From: Bacteroidales bacterium
Lineage (GTDB): Bacteria > Bacteroidota > Bacteroidia > Bacteroidales > UBA4417
Reading direction: 5' to 3'
Length of the DNA stretch: 64,000 nt
Assembly: GCA_016707705.1 (NCBI GenBank)
Contig: JADJHD010000001.1
Location: forward strand, 310,001 to 374,000
Both the position numbers and the translations under genes were made by a program. Below the pieces are notes generated by a model. The model worked only from the letters and a program-made list of their open reading frames with translations. It searched no databases and was not told where the DNA came from. Within the stretch, counting starts at the first letter, position 1. The number at the start of each line of letters is the position of its first letter. This document shows, piece by piece, positions 46,423 to 58,454 of the stretch.

Positions 46423-48735
46423 ATGAAAAGAATAATTATCCTGTGTCTGACACTGCTTCTGAGCAGTTCACTCTTCCCTCAGGAATCAAATTCTCAGCTT
46501 AAGAAAGCAAATGAACTACTATCCAACCGGGGTGAGGTATATTTCAAATTCCAGATAAATTCTCCAGCTGAAATCCAGCAACTTACCTCAAGAATTTCAA
46601 TTGATAAGCTCGAGGGAAATACAGTATTCGCTTATGCAAACAGCGGAGAATTTCAGGAATTTCTGAAAAGAAATATCAATTTCGAAACTCTTCCTCCTCC
46701 AGCCAGTCTTTATCCTGTTGCTGTTACTGATGACCCAAAACAGGCTCTTCTTTGGAATTACTACCCTTCTTATACCGCCTATGAGTCTCTAATGCAGCAA
46801 TTTGCAACTGATCATCCGGATATTTGCAGACTTATCACAATTTCAACCCTTGCCAGTGGAAGAAAACTATTAGCACTTAAGATTACAGATAATCCAGATG
46901 TTCAGGAAGCTGAACCCGAATTCCTGTATACTTCTTCTATCCATGGAGATGAAACCACAGGATATGTCTTGATGCTTCATCTTATTGATTACCTTCTTGC
47001 AAATTACCCATCTGATCCCAGGATTGCGCAGATGATCAATAATACTGAAATCTACATTAATCCACTTTCTAATCCCGATGGCACTTACAAGGGCGGAAAC
47101 AATTCTGTAAACGGGGCAACCCGAGGCAATGCCAATAATATTGATTTGAACAGAAACTATCAGGATCCTGAAGATGGACTTCATCCAGATGGCAACCCAT
47201 GGCAACCTGAGACAGTTGCATTTATGAACTTTGCCGGATTTCACCACTTCACAATGTCTGCAAATTTCCACGGTGGAGAAGAAGTAATAAATTACCCCTG
47301 GGATACCTGGTCAAGATTAGCTGCCGATAATAACTGGTGGGTTTACGTGAGCCGGGAATATGCCGATACTGTCCATCTGCATGCTCCTTCCAACTACATG
47401 AACGGTTTTCAAAGCGGAATCACGAATGGATATGCCTGGTACACTATAAGCGGTGGAAGGCAGGATTACATGAACTATTTCCGTAATTGCAGGGAGGTGA
47501 CCATTGAGATTTCAGACACAAAATTATTACCTGAGAACCAGCTTGAAAACCATTGGAACTATAATTACCGCTCATTCCTGAACTATCTTGAGCAGTGCAA
47601 TTATGGGCTTCATGGAATTGTGACAGACTCACTTACAGGTGCACCACTCCGATCTAAAGTATATATCAGCGGGTTTGACCTTGATAGTTCCTATGTTTAT
47701 TCCGATCAGAATGTAGGTGATTACCACAGATTATTGAAAGCTGGAATGTATAATGTTACATTTTCTGCAAACGGACATATTTCGAAAACGATTCCAGTTC
47801 AAATTACTGATAAACAGAAATTCAATCTTGACGTTCAGCTTTATGATGGAAGTCTGAAAGCTAACTTTAGCTCTGATTCTCAGCTTGTTCCTCTTAGTTC
47901 ACAAGTGCAGTTTACTGATAAAACAGTGGGAACTCCTACTTCATGGAAATGGGAATTTTCTGGTGGGGTACCCTCAGAATCCTCCGAACAAAACCCTGTT
48001 ATAACCTACAATGAACCAGGCATTTATCCAGTTAAGCTGGTTGCCTATCGTCTGGGAGAGGCAGATTCTGTAACAAAATCAGGATATATCGAAGTAAGGA
48101 CCTTTTATACTATGCAAACCAATAGCTATACGGTTTGTGATGCATTATTCTACGATGCCGGAGGCCCTTCAGCTAACTATGCAACCGGGGAATCATCTGT
48201 TATTACTTTCACTCCTGCTGCAGTGAACAGCAAAATCAAAGCTACATTTATTTCACTGGATATTGAACAGTCGGTGAATTGTGAGAATGACCAGCTAAAA
48301 ATCTATGATGGCCCAACTACAAGCTCAGCATTGCTTGGATCATTCTGTGGAACAAGCCTTCCTGCAGTTGTTTTTTCATCAGATGCAAGCGGAGCCCTGA
48401 CCTTCGAGTTTAATTCAAATACAGGTGTTGAAGGAAGTGGCTGGGAAATCATGCTTGAATGTGATTCCAATGTTGGAATTGCGGAAACTCTTGCAGACGA
48501 AATTAAACTCTATCCGAATCCTGTTGGAAGACAAGGCTTCAGAATAGAATCTGCAAATATTATCCAATCAGTTGTTGTTACCAATATTTGCGGGCAAGAA
48601 ATTTATCGGTACCAGCCTTTGAGCAATCAGGCGATTTTACCTTCTCCTGAACAGAATGGTATCTATTTGCTAATTATAAAGACTGATAAGGGAACCTACA
48701 GCAGAAAACTGCTTGTAAACGGAACTTCATTTTAA
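46423..48735 (+). CDS. M14 zinc carboxypeptidase with PKD, CUB and T9SS domains
   Basis: Secreted metallocarboxypeptidase of 770 residues with a signal peptide at about 1-19. The M14 domain (about 110-390) has zinc ligands H174 and E177 (SIHGDETTG) and H283 (SANFHGGEEV), LDLNRNYQDP as DLNRNYQDP, and catalytic E362 in VTIEIS. A beta-sandwich (about 395-480) and a PKD-like domain (about 484-565, SWKWEFSGGVPSES) follow. A CUB domain (about 575-690) has IYDGPTTSSALLGSFCG and paired Cys. The C-terminus has a T9SS sorting domain (IKLYPNPVG, then GIYLLIIKTDKGTYSRKLLV). Substrate is probably peptides outside the cell. Confidence 0.93.
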   Translation: MKRIIILCLTLLLSSSLFPQESNSQLKKANELLSNRGEVYFKFQINSPAEIQQLTSRISIDKLEGNTVFAYANSGEFQEFLKRNINFETLPPPASLYPVAVTDDPKQALLWNYYPSYTAYESLMQQFATDHPDICRLITISTLASGRKLLALKITDNPDVQEAEPEFLYTSSIHGDETTGYVLMLHLIDYLLANYPSDPRIAQMINNTEIYINPLSNPDGTYKGGNNSVNGATRGNANNIDLNRNYQDPEDGLHPDGNPWQPETVAFMNFAGFHHFTMSANFHGGEEVINYPWDTWSRLAADNNWWVYVSREYADTVHLHAPSNYMNGFQSGITNGYAWYTISGGRQDYMNYFRNCREVTIEISDTKLLPENQLENHWNYNYRSFLNYLEQCNYGLHGIVTDSLTGAPLRSKVYISGFDLDSSYVYSDQNVGDYHRLLKAGMYNVTFSANGHISKTIPVQITDKQKFNLDVQLYDGSLKANFSSDSQLVPLSSQVQFTDKTVGTPTSWKWEFSGGVPSESSEQNPVITYNEPGIYPVKLVAYRLGEADSVTKSGYIEVRTFYTMQTNSYTVCDALFYDAGGPSANYATGESSVITFTPAAVNSKIKATFISLDIEQSVNCENDQLKIYDGPTTSSALLGSFCGTSLPAVVFSSDASGALTFEFNSNTGVEGSGWEIMLECDSNVGIAETLADEIKLYPNPVGRQGFRIESANIIQSVVVTNICGQEIYRYQPLSNQAILPSPEQNGIYLLIIKTDKGTYSRKLLVNGTSF

Positions 48736-48749
48736 AAAGACCTGCCGCT

Positions 48750-49649
48750 TTACTTTCTGATAATAAGCTTCCTGGCATAGGTTTGTGAGGAAGTGTATAC
48801 CTGAAGGAAATATATTCCGGATTTAATTCTTCCTGAACTCAGATCCAATGTTATTTGGTTTGATCCGACAGAAACGCCTTCTTCTGTTTCAAGAACCTGG
48901 TTTCCAATATTATCAGAAAGAACAATCCGAACAAGACCCTGTTGCTGACTTACAAGATTGACTTTCGTATAACTTGTTGCAGGATTAGGAAATACATTAA
49001 AGGATTGAACAGAAACAGGATTTTCAAGCCCTGTAACAGTTCCATCGAAGGAGACATCATCTATCCAGATAAAACTATTCTTTACCGGAGTTTGGCTGCT
49101 TGAAGAAATCATGACAACTGCTGTATCAGGATTATTCCCAGACTGGTATTCAAATGAGAAAGAAAAGTTCCCCCAGGAATGCAGCATGCCTGATGGGCTG
49201 CCATTTAATCTTGCGATAGTATCACGCTGCTGGGTAAGCGGATTCCAGCGGGTAAGCCACGCCGAAATACTGGCAACATCTGCGCCGTAGCCCATATACT
49301 GCCATTTCCCTTTAAGTTTCTCTGGCCTTCCGGTGTAGGCAAATCCTGAAATCGGCCGATGTGTAACTGGATCAAGCTGGCCAGTAACAATTATTCCGGG
49401 AGTTATAGTATTGCCTCCAATTTCCCTTGTCATGAGTTTAATGTAAGCAGCCCCTGAAGCAGGAGCTGTTGTACCCTTGGTGACTGTAAAAATGCCTGTC
49501 GATGCAGTAGTTGCATTCAGATTTCCCCAGGAATCAGGAGAATCATAGGTGCCGAAATTGGTCCAGTTTTCAAAACCCGGATTAGCAATCTGAGCTTGAA
49601 TTACCAATGGAAATACTATCAGTGCAATAAGGTATAGAACAGTTTTCAT
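48750..49649 (-). CDS. PCMD-like secreted protein with T9SS sorting domain
   Basis: Exported protein of 299 residues. A signal peptide (about 1-19, MKTVLYLIALIVFPLVIQAQ) precedes NPGFENWTNFGTYDSPDSWG, the opening of a jellyroll similar to the putative carbohydrate metabolism domain (PCMD). The domain ends at SFIWIDDVSFDG near 210. Residues about 222-299 form a T9SS type A sorting domain (FNVFPNPATSYTKVNL, GIYFLQVYTSSQTYARKLIIRK). No catalytic residues are evident, so carbohydrate binding is a guess. It is convergent with the M14 gene only 15 bases away. Confidence 0.85.
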   Translation of the reverse strand: MKTVLYLIALIVFPLVIQAQIANPGFENWTNFGTYDSPDSWGNLNATTASTGIFTVTKGTTAPASGAAYIKLMTREIGGNTITPGIIVTGQLDPVTHRPISGFAYTGRPEKLKGKWQYMGYGADVASISAWLTRWNPLTQQRDTIARLNGSPSGMLHSWGNFSFSFEYQSGNNPDTAVVMISSSSQTPVKNSFIWIDDVSFDGTVTGLENPVSVQSFNVFPNPATSYTKVNLVSQQQGLVRIVLSDNIGNQVLETEEGVSVGSNQITLDLSSGRIKSGIYFLQVYTSSQTYARKLIIRK

Positions 49650-49762
49650 GGCTTCGCAATTTTGGCATTAATACAACAAAATTCACTCCATTTTGATGCA
49701 TGAAATCGTTAAAAAATGACAAATCCTATATCACTATCCCAAATAGAGCTTCTTATCCAGAA

Positions 49763-51970
49763 TCAATACCTGAGATAATCATTGATCATTGGTATTTCCT
49801 CCGGTAATACTCCATTGGATATCATAAACTCACTATCAAATTCAATGATTTCATTGAACTTGGCAAAACTGATCTCATCAAATGATAATGCTTTCCGATA
49901 GTATTCGATTGCCTTGACTTTATTCTGAAGGCTGAATTCAATATGCCCGGCATTAATATAATCGTGAGGTTGAGGAGAATCTGAAATTATATCTTCAATA
50001 TAATTTCTGGCCATTTCCAGTTTATTGAGGGCAAAACAACACCAGGCAATAGGCCTCTTAACTTTCAAATTTTCAGGTGAAAGGAACTCTACTCTGAAAT
50101 AGTGGTCAAGGGCTTTTTCATAATACTTCTCATCCAAATAGCAATTACCCAGCATTGTATTCAGGTAAACATCATCCGGAGCCAAAGCTATGGCTTGCTT
50201 ACCCCAACTGATTGCTGATGCAGTATCCTTAAGCATCCTGTAACAATACACAATCTTTTTAATATTCCATAACCTGTTGCTTTCGAATAGCTCAGCCTGC
50301 TTATAGAACTTCAGGGCGTTGATATAATCGCCTGATAATTGATAGGCATAAGCCAGCTTTTCGATTACTTCCTGCTCCGGATTCTCAAGCTCTGACAGAT
50401 AGTGAAACAACTTTATGGCATTAGTATAATGCTCCTTTTGAAAGAGAAATTGTCCAGCTATTTTCAAAGTCTCTGGTTGATCCTTCAGTATCTCGAATAG
50501 TTCAGATTTTGTGATATCCCAATCCATCTGGAATATATCCGGAAAATCATTCCTGAAAGGATGCAGCTTAAAGAAGCGATAAAGATCCTGAATGTACTGA
50601 GTGAAAATGAAAACATCCATTTCATCCTTGTGCAGCATCTTATTCTCCTCGTTCATCTCTCTTAGATTTTCTGCTTCCATGTTGAACATACTCATCATGT
50701 TGCGAGCTTGTTCTTCCGGCAGATGGCTCATATTAAAGCAGAAGGAGTACTTATCAGAATTGCACATATAGAATGACTCCTGCATGCCAGACAGAAAAGA
50801 AGACTTAAGGTTATCCATGATCCCCATAGATTGCCTTACTGAAGCATTTTCCCTATAAAATGGCCTGAACCAGTTTGAAAGTTCCCGGAAGAAATCAAAG
50901 TTCTTCAGCATAGCAAATGTGCCCATAAAAAGATCAAGACCTTCCATCTGCATTTCGGAAAGCTTTTCAATCTTATTCAGCAAATCCGGACTGTCCTCAA
51001 AAATCTTTTCCCAGTCAGGATTTTGATCTTCAATAAGTTCATTGGAAAGAAGATTATCAATATCCAGTTTCTCACGCAACTTCGATTCAAACTTTTGTAC
51101 ATCTGGCAGAATCTCTTCCCTGAATCTGGAGGTTAGTTTTTCTGTCTCCTTAGCTTTATATACCTGAATAAGTATTCTTTGTATCCTCTTATAATGATCC
51201 GGATCATCACGCCACTCTTCAAGCCGATTCATAACTGCAGGATACAGTTTCACTCTTTTACCATAAAAATAAATAGCAAGAACCAGAGCAACCAATGCTC
51301 TCTGCCACACCTGATCTTCCTGATCCTTATAGAAATTGAACAGGAGGTTAAACTTCTCCTTGTCGAAGCAATTTAGCAAGCTTAGAGTGATTGCACTAAC
51401 GGCAAGAGATTTTTCATACCAGGGAAGGTCTTCAGACTTCCTGATCGCCTCAATTAGCTGAATTTCAGGCTCTGTATACTTATCCGTCAGCCAGATTAAC
51501 TGAAACAGTTTTGGGGTAATATGAGGCAAGCCTTCACCTATCTCCTCTCCAATAACGTCATTTTCATGCAGAAGCCTGGCTAATTCCTTTTCAAAGTGCA
51601 AAGAATCAATTTTTCGTGCTGCCTCTTCTGTTGCAGTTTCTTTTTCTTTCTCAATTCTGGATTTCAGAGCATAGATATGCATGCCAGTATTGGACAGTGC
51701 TTTTTGCTGAACGAGGTCCATTAATTCAAGAATTGATACCCTCAAGGATTGCAGAATCCTGTCCCGCTGTGGATCCGGTACTCCTCTGAACGTATACTCA
51801 AGAAGCATCCGGTAGGTTTGATCAAGACTTTCATATTGAAGAGTAAAGTCCGCAACATGCATTCCTTCCATCAACTTTGAAAGCTTAACCAAAGCTTCTT
51901 TCAGGTGATTGGAAAGGACTAGTGCAGAAATATCTGAACTCAGTTTCTCTATTTCTTTCTTATTGAGCAT
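49763..51970 (-). CDS. large TPR-repeat protein
   Basis: Cytoplasmic protein of 735 residues without a signal peptide. The first 480 residues are helical with no recognised domain and include charged, possibly coiled regions (about 95-135). Residues about 490-720 form tandem tetratricopeptide repeats (such as YAYQLSGDYINALKFYKQAE, IVYCYRMLKDTASAISWGKQA and LGNCYLDEKYYEKALDHYFR). TPR arrays mediate protein contacts; the partner is unknown. It starts 60 bases after ligA on the same strand, a likely cotranscript, with no functional link evident. Confidence 0.8.
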   Translation of the reverse strand: MLNKKEIEKLSSDISALVLSNHLKEALVKLSKLMEGMHVADFTLQYESLDQTYRMLLEYTFRGVPDPQRDRILQSLRVSILELMDLVQQKALSNTGMHIYALKSRIEKEKETATEEAARKIDSLHFEKELARLLHENDVIGEEIGEGLPHITPKLFQLIWLTDKYTEPEIQLIEAIRKSEDLPWYEKSLAVSAITLSLLNCFDKEKFNLLFNFYKDQEDQVWQRALVALVLAIYFYGKRVKLYPAVMNRLEEWRDDPDHYKRIQRILIQVYKAKETEKLTSRFREEILPDVQKFESKLREKLDIDNLLSNELIEDQNPDWEKIFEDSPDLLNKIEKLSEMQMEGLDLFMGTFAMLKNFDFFRELSNWFRPFYRENASVRQSMGIMDNLKSSFLSGMQESFYMCNSDKYSFCFNMSHLPEEQARNMMSMFNMEAENLREMNEENKMLHKDEMDVFIFTQYIQDLYRFFKLHPFRNDFPDIFQMDWDITKSELFEILKDQPETLKIAGQFLFQKEHYTNAIKLFHYLSELENPEQEVIEKLAYAYQLSGDYINALKFYKQAELFESNRLWNIKKIVYCYRMLKDTASAISWGKQAIALAPDDVYLNTMLGNCYLDEKYYEKALDHYFRVEFLSPENLKVKRPIAWCCFALNKLEMARNYIEDIISDSPQPHDYINAGHIEFSLQNKVKAIEYYRKALSFDEISFAKFNEIIEFDSEFMISNGVLPEEIPMINDYLRY

Positions 51971-52030
51971 GTTAAAAACAATTATTTCAGTTAAAATACC
52001 CGGAAGAAAGAATTCAGCTCGGAGTTCAGT

Positions 52031-54482
<2,452 letters not shown>

Positions 54483-56528
54483 ATGAAACCAACCATTAGC
54501 TTACTCCTGATATTTTGTGCATGTTCACTTATGTTGAATGCTCAGAAGAGTATGACACCCGACAGGTATACCCCTGAATTGCTATGGAAACTGGGCAGGG
54601 TTTCAGAGCCTCAGGTATCGCCCGACAATAAAACAGTTCTATATGGTGTTAGCTGGTATAATCTTGAAGAGAACAAGGGAAACAGGGATCTATATTCAAT
54701 TCCTATTGCAGGTGGTACCGCTGCTAAAGTCACATCAATAAAAGGTTCAGAAAGTAATGGAATATACAGGCCTGATGGATTAAAAATCGCCTACCTCAGC
54801 TCACAGTCAGGGAGTTCACAAATCTGGGAAGCAAATAATGATGGAAGCAATGCTCTACAGATCTCAGCTGTTGATGGCGATATAACCGGTTTCTCCTATT
54901 CTCCGAAAGGAAACGCCATACTTTACACTGTCAGGATTAAACTGGATAAGTCAGTTAACGACCTTTACCCTGATTTACCCAAGGCTAATGCCAGACTGGA
55001 ATCAGACCTTATGTACCGTCATTGGGATTCATGGAGTGACTTTTCATACAGTCATATCTTCATTGCTCAAATTGAAAATGGCAAGTTGGGCAAGGGAATC
55101 GACATCATGGAAGGTGAAAGGTTTGACAGCCCTATGCTACCTTGGGGTGGAATGGAGCAGATTTGCTGGAGACCTGACGGAACCATGGTTGCCTATACCT
55201 GTAAGAAGATGACTGGCAAGGATTATAGTCTAAGTACAAATTCCGAGATCTACCTCTATAATATTGCTGCAAAGGCAACTACAAATATTAGCAATGGTCT
55301 GAACGGATATGATCAGGACCCTGTTTTTTCTCCTGATGGTAATAAGATAGTGTGGAGAAGCATGGAGCGTGACGGATTTGAGGCTGATAAGGACAGAATC
55401 ATGATTTATGACCTTTCATCAAAATCCCAGATTGACTATTCGAGGAAATTTGATCAAAGTTCAAACAATTTTGTCTGGTCAGCAGATGGGAGGTCCATCT
55501 ATTTCCTGAGTGGACATCACGGAACCGTTCAAGTCTATTCACTAAACACAATTAATAAGGAGATAAAGAAAATAACTGAAGGAGATCATGATTATTTATC
55601 CATTTCACTATGTGGTAAAGATCTGGTTGGATCAAGACAGTCAATGCTTCAACCCACTGAACTTTTTAAAATCAGTCTAAATGGAATTCAAACCAAACTA
55701 ACTTCTACTAATGACTCAATCCTAAAGAATATCAGGTCAGCAAAGGTAGAGAGCCGCTGGATTACAACTACTGATAAGAAAAAGATGTTAGTTTGGGTTA
55801 TTTATCCTCCTGACTTTTCACCGGACAAAAAATATCCAGCATTACTATTCTGTGAAGGCGGACCACAAACCATGGTTAGTCAGTTTTTCTCTTACAGATG
55901 GAATTTCCAAATGATGGCTGCCAATGATTACATTGTTATTGCTCCAAATCGCAGGGGATTGCCGGGCTTTGGTCAGGAATGGAATGATCAGATCAGTGGT
56001 GATTATGGTGGACAGAATATGAAGGATTACCTGGTTGCTGTCGATTCCCTTTCCACAGAACCCTATATTGACAAGAATAGAATGGGAGCAGTTGGAGCCA
56101 GTTATGGAGGGTTTTCTGTGTTGTGGCTTGCAGGCCATCATGAAAAGAGATTCAAGGCATTTATCTCGCATTGTGGAATGTTCAACCTTGAGGATCAATA
56201 TCTGACAACTGAAGAGATGTGGTTCGTAAATTGGGATCTTGGTGGTCCTTACTGGGATAAGAATAATCCCAAGGTAAACCATTCCTATGCAAACTCTCCG
56301 CATAAATTTGTAGATAAATGGGATACACCTATTATGATTGTAGAAGGAGAAAACGATTATCGTATTCCTTTTACCCAGGGAATGGCTGCATTCAATGCTG
56401 CTCAGTTGAGGGGAATTCCTTCCATATATCTTCATTTCCCTGAAGAAAATCATTGGGTGCTGCGTCCGCAAAATTCAGTTTTATGGCAGCGGCAGTTTTT
56501 CGATTGGCTTAATAAGTGGCTTAAGTAG
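54483..56528 (+). CDS. S9 family serine peptidase (prolyl oligopeptidase-like)
   Basis: Exported dipeptidyl/oligopeptidase of 681 residues with a signal peptide at about 1-20. The N-terminal part is a beta-propeller (about 30-400) with repeated SPDGNKIVW and RPDGTMVAY words. The alpha/beta-hydrolase part carries the triad S540 (GASYGGFS), D625 (EGENDYRIP) and H657 (EENHWVL). Length and motif order fit the S9 family; exact substrate preference is unknown. There is no T9SS sorting domain, so a periplasmic location is likely. Confidence 0.93.
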   Translation: MKPTISLLLIFCACSLMLNAQKSMTPDRYTPELLWKLGRVSEPQVSPDNKTVLYGVSWYNLEENKGNRDLYSIPIAGGTAAKVTSIKGSESNGIYRPDGLKIAYLSSQSGSSQIWEANNDGSNALQISAVDGDITGFSYSPKGNAILYTVRIKLDKSVNDLYPDLPKANARLESDLMYRHWDSWSDFSYSHIFIAQIENGKLGKGIDIMEGERFDSPMLPWGGMEQICWRPDGTMVAYTCKKMTGKDYSLSTNSEIYLYNIAAKATTNISNGLNGYDQDPVFSPDGNKIVWRSMERDGFEADKDRIMIYDLSSKSQIDYSRKFDQSSNNFVWSADGRSIYFLSGHHGTVQVYSLNTINKEIKKITEGDHDYLSISLCGKDLVGSRQSMLQPTELFKISLNGIQTKLTSTNDSILKNIRSAKVESRWITTTDKKKMLVWVIYPPDFSPDKKYPALLFCEGGPQTMVSQFFSYRWNFQMMAANDYIVIAPNRRGLPGFGQEWNDQISGDYGGQNMKDYLVAVDSLSTEPYIDKNRMGAVGASYGGFSVLWLAGHHEKRFKAFISHCGMFNLEDQYLTTEEMWFVNWDLGGPYWDKNNPKVNHSYANSPHKFVDKWDTPIMIVEGENDYRIPFTQGMAAFNAAQLRGIPSIYLHFPEENHWVLRPQNSVLWQRQFFDWLNKWLK

Positions 56529-56811
56529 TTGCTACTGATTAAAGACAGGGAGACGGGGGGACTGGGGGGCAGGGAGACTTCTGCTGCGGATTGCGGATTG
56601 CAGATTGCGGTTTGCAGATTGCGGTTTGCGGGGTGACAATGAGACAATAGGACAAGGAGACTGAGGGACAAGGAGATGCGCAGCGAAGCGGAGTCCGCCG
56701 GCTGTCGGATCAGTCGAATCTGCGTCATCAGTGTTCTAATTAATGTTACTTGCTAAATGAGAACCACTAATGCTCTAAGACCCCCGAACACTAACAACTA
56801 ACAACTATAAA
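56529..56811 (-). repeat. modular non-coding repeat region, copy B
   Basis: About 280 bases with no credible gene, carrying the modules of the 15.1-15.7 kb region in inverted orientation and the same order. Read on the minus strand these are GTTGTTAG words (from 56811), GTTCGGGGG, a GTGGT word, AATTAGAACAC (56741-56731) and CTGATCCGACAG. A 28-base block at 56699-56672 follows, exactly identical to 15384-15411. At the far end, tandem words of the type TTGCGGATTGCAGA (about 56585-56630) match the G-rich words of copy A. The region lies just after the S9 gene and just after the miaA stop. Confidence 0.75.
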
Positions 56812-57741
56812 CTAAAAACTATTTTTAGGAAATCTATCCAGTAAAGTCTGATAGGCGGTCTCATCTTCAGGACTTATCCATGAATATTCAGGGTCTTTCT
56901 TAAACCAGGTTAACTGGCGTTTGGCGTATCTCCTAGTATTGGTTTTTATATCTGTAACCGCCTGTTCAAGAGAGCAATTGCCTTCGAAAAAGGAAAATAG
57001 TTCCTTATACCCTACTGTATTCAATGCGTTCAGGTGTTTCAAATTAAACAGACTCCTGGCTTCATCCAGTAATCCTCTCTCCATCATTTGCTCTACACGT
57101 AGATTTATTCGTGAGAACAATATTTCTCTGGGGAGATTCAGTGCAACCTTAACTATTTCGAAAGGACGTTCCTTGCTGCTGTTTTTACGTTGGGAGGAAT
57201 AGCTCTTTCCGGTAGTAATACATACTTCCAGAGCCCTGATAAGCCTGTTAGGATTTGCGAGGTCAACTTCCTGGTAGTAAGCAGGATCCTTTTCCAACAG
57301 GAGGTTTTGAAGAGCAGATATTCCTTCATTCCTCAGGAGTTCCTTCAATTGTGCACGCAATTCAGGTGATGGATCAGGGAAATCATCCACTCCCTTGCAT
57401 AATACATCAATATACAATCCGGATCCCCCGGTCATAATGACAAGAGGATATATCTGAAACAGTTCCTCAAGTTTACGGAGGGCATCCTGTTCAAAGTTGG
57501 ACACATTGTAATCCTGATGAATGGAGAGCTGTCCGATAAAATAATGCTGAACTTCATTCAGTTCTGCAATAGTTGGCTTTGCAGTTCCGATGCTCATTTC
57601 TGAGTAGAACTGCCTGCTGTCGGCTGAGATTATAACCGAATTCAGAGCTTTTGCCAAACGGATAGCAAACGCTGTTTTCCCCACAGCAGTAGGACCGGCA
57701 ATAACAAGAAGAGTATTTTTCTTTGGTTGGAGTTCTGCCAT
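56812..57741 (-). CDS. miaA: tRNA dimethylallyltransferase
   Basis: Transfers a dimethylallyl group to A37 of tRNAs reading UNN codons. The 309-residue protein has the P-loop VIAGPTAVGKTAFAIRLA near residue 14, the ISADSRQFYSEMSIGTAKP (target-binding) segment, VMTGGSGLYIDVLC, NPNRLIRALEV and the C-terminal NTRRYAKRQLTWFKKD. Length is standard. It is the last gene of a minus-strand run with the pRiA4b ORF-3-like gene 46 bases upstream. Confidence 0.96.
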   Translation of the reverse strand: MAELQPKKNTLLVIAGPTAVGKTAFAIRLAKALNSVIISADSRQFYSEMSIGTAKPTIAELNEVQHYFIGQLSIHQDYNVSNFEQDALRKLEELFQIYPLVIMTGGSGLYIDVLCKGVDDFPDPSPELRAQLKELLRNEGISALQNLLLEKDPAYYQEVDLANPNRLIRALEVCITTGKSYSSQRKNSSKERPFEIVKVALNLPREILFSRINLRVEQMMERGLLDEARSLFNLKHLNALNTVGYKELFSFFEGNCSLEQAVTDIKTNTRRYAKRQLTWFKKDPEYSWISPEDETAYQTLLDRFPKNSF

Positions 57742-57787
57742 TGACCACGTAAATCAAAATTGAGAAGGCAGAATCAGGAAGAATGAC

Positions 57788-58369
57788 TTACCATTCAGGC
57801 TCAGTTGAGAAGTTCTCATCAACTTCTTCTTCCATATTTCCATCCTTAATAAGATCATTCAACTCATTAATCATGGCTTCTTCATCCGGGTCATCCAGGA
57901 AGGATTCATAATTAGGAGTAACGAGGGCTGAAAGAACACCTTCCTTCTTAACACAATTGGGATAGATCTTCTTTTCGTCAGCATCAAGAATGCGGGTCAG
58001 TTCGATGAAAAAGCTTCGGGGATTCAGAAAATCATATTGATAATAAAGGCGTTGATGAGGATCTTCAATCACATCCCTGATTTTCACATCATCCATTACA
58101 GAAACAGGAATCTGAACCTTAATCTGCTCTTCATCAACTGTTGTATCCATTACGGAGTCAGTGGCATCCATATTAATAAGGGTAATCTCATGTTGCTTGT
58201 TCCAAGTGCGGTCACAAACAAAAAAGGAAGCCAATTCCTGGCCTTCAAGTCCTACAGCAGTTTTAATTATTTCATGGAATTCCCTGAAAGATTGGCCTGG
58301 TTTAATTTCGATGTCACGGAGGAAATCTTCCTGGTCTTCATGTAGTAGCCTAAATCGGTAAGCTTGCAT
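57788..58369 (-). CDS. plasmid pRiA4b ORF-3-like family protein
   Basis: Acidic 193-residue soluble protein resembling the PRiA4_ORF3 family: an N-terminal YRFRLLHEDQEDFLRDIEIKPG-type beta segment (first 24 residues), FREFHEIIKTAVG, and a later YYQYDFLNPRSFFIELTRIL, followed by a strongly acidic tail. The family is widespread, including on mobile elements, but has no established function. Here it lies between cca and miaA on the same strand, suggesting shared expression with tRNA maturation genes. There is no sign of transfer in base composition that I can judge by eye. Confidence 0.78.
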   Translation of the reverse strand: MQAYRFRLLHEDQEDFLRDIEIKPGQSFREFHEIIKTAVGLEGQELASFFVCDRTWNKQHEITLINMDATDSVMDTTVDEEQIKVQIPVSVMDDVKIRDVIEDPHQRLYYQYDFLNPRSFFIELTRILDADEKKIYPNCVKKEGVLSALVTPNYESFLDDPDEEAMINELNDLIKDGNMEEEVDENFSTEPEW

Positions 58370-58454
58370 AGATAAGGGTTTTCTTTTGAGCGGGTAAATT
58401 TACAATATTTTTCCAATTTTTATTCTCAGGCACATATTGCAAAGAAAAAGTGAA

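Noticed and set aside
56450..56728. A 92-codon minus-strand frame across the S9 gene end and repeat copy B
   Set aside because: It overlaps the 3' end of a clear S9 peptidase gene, and the rest is low-complexity repeat sequence.
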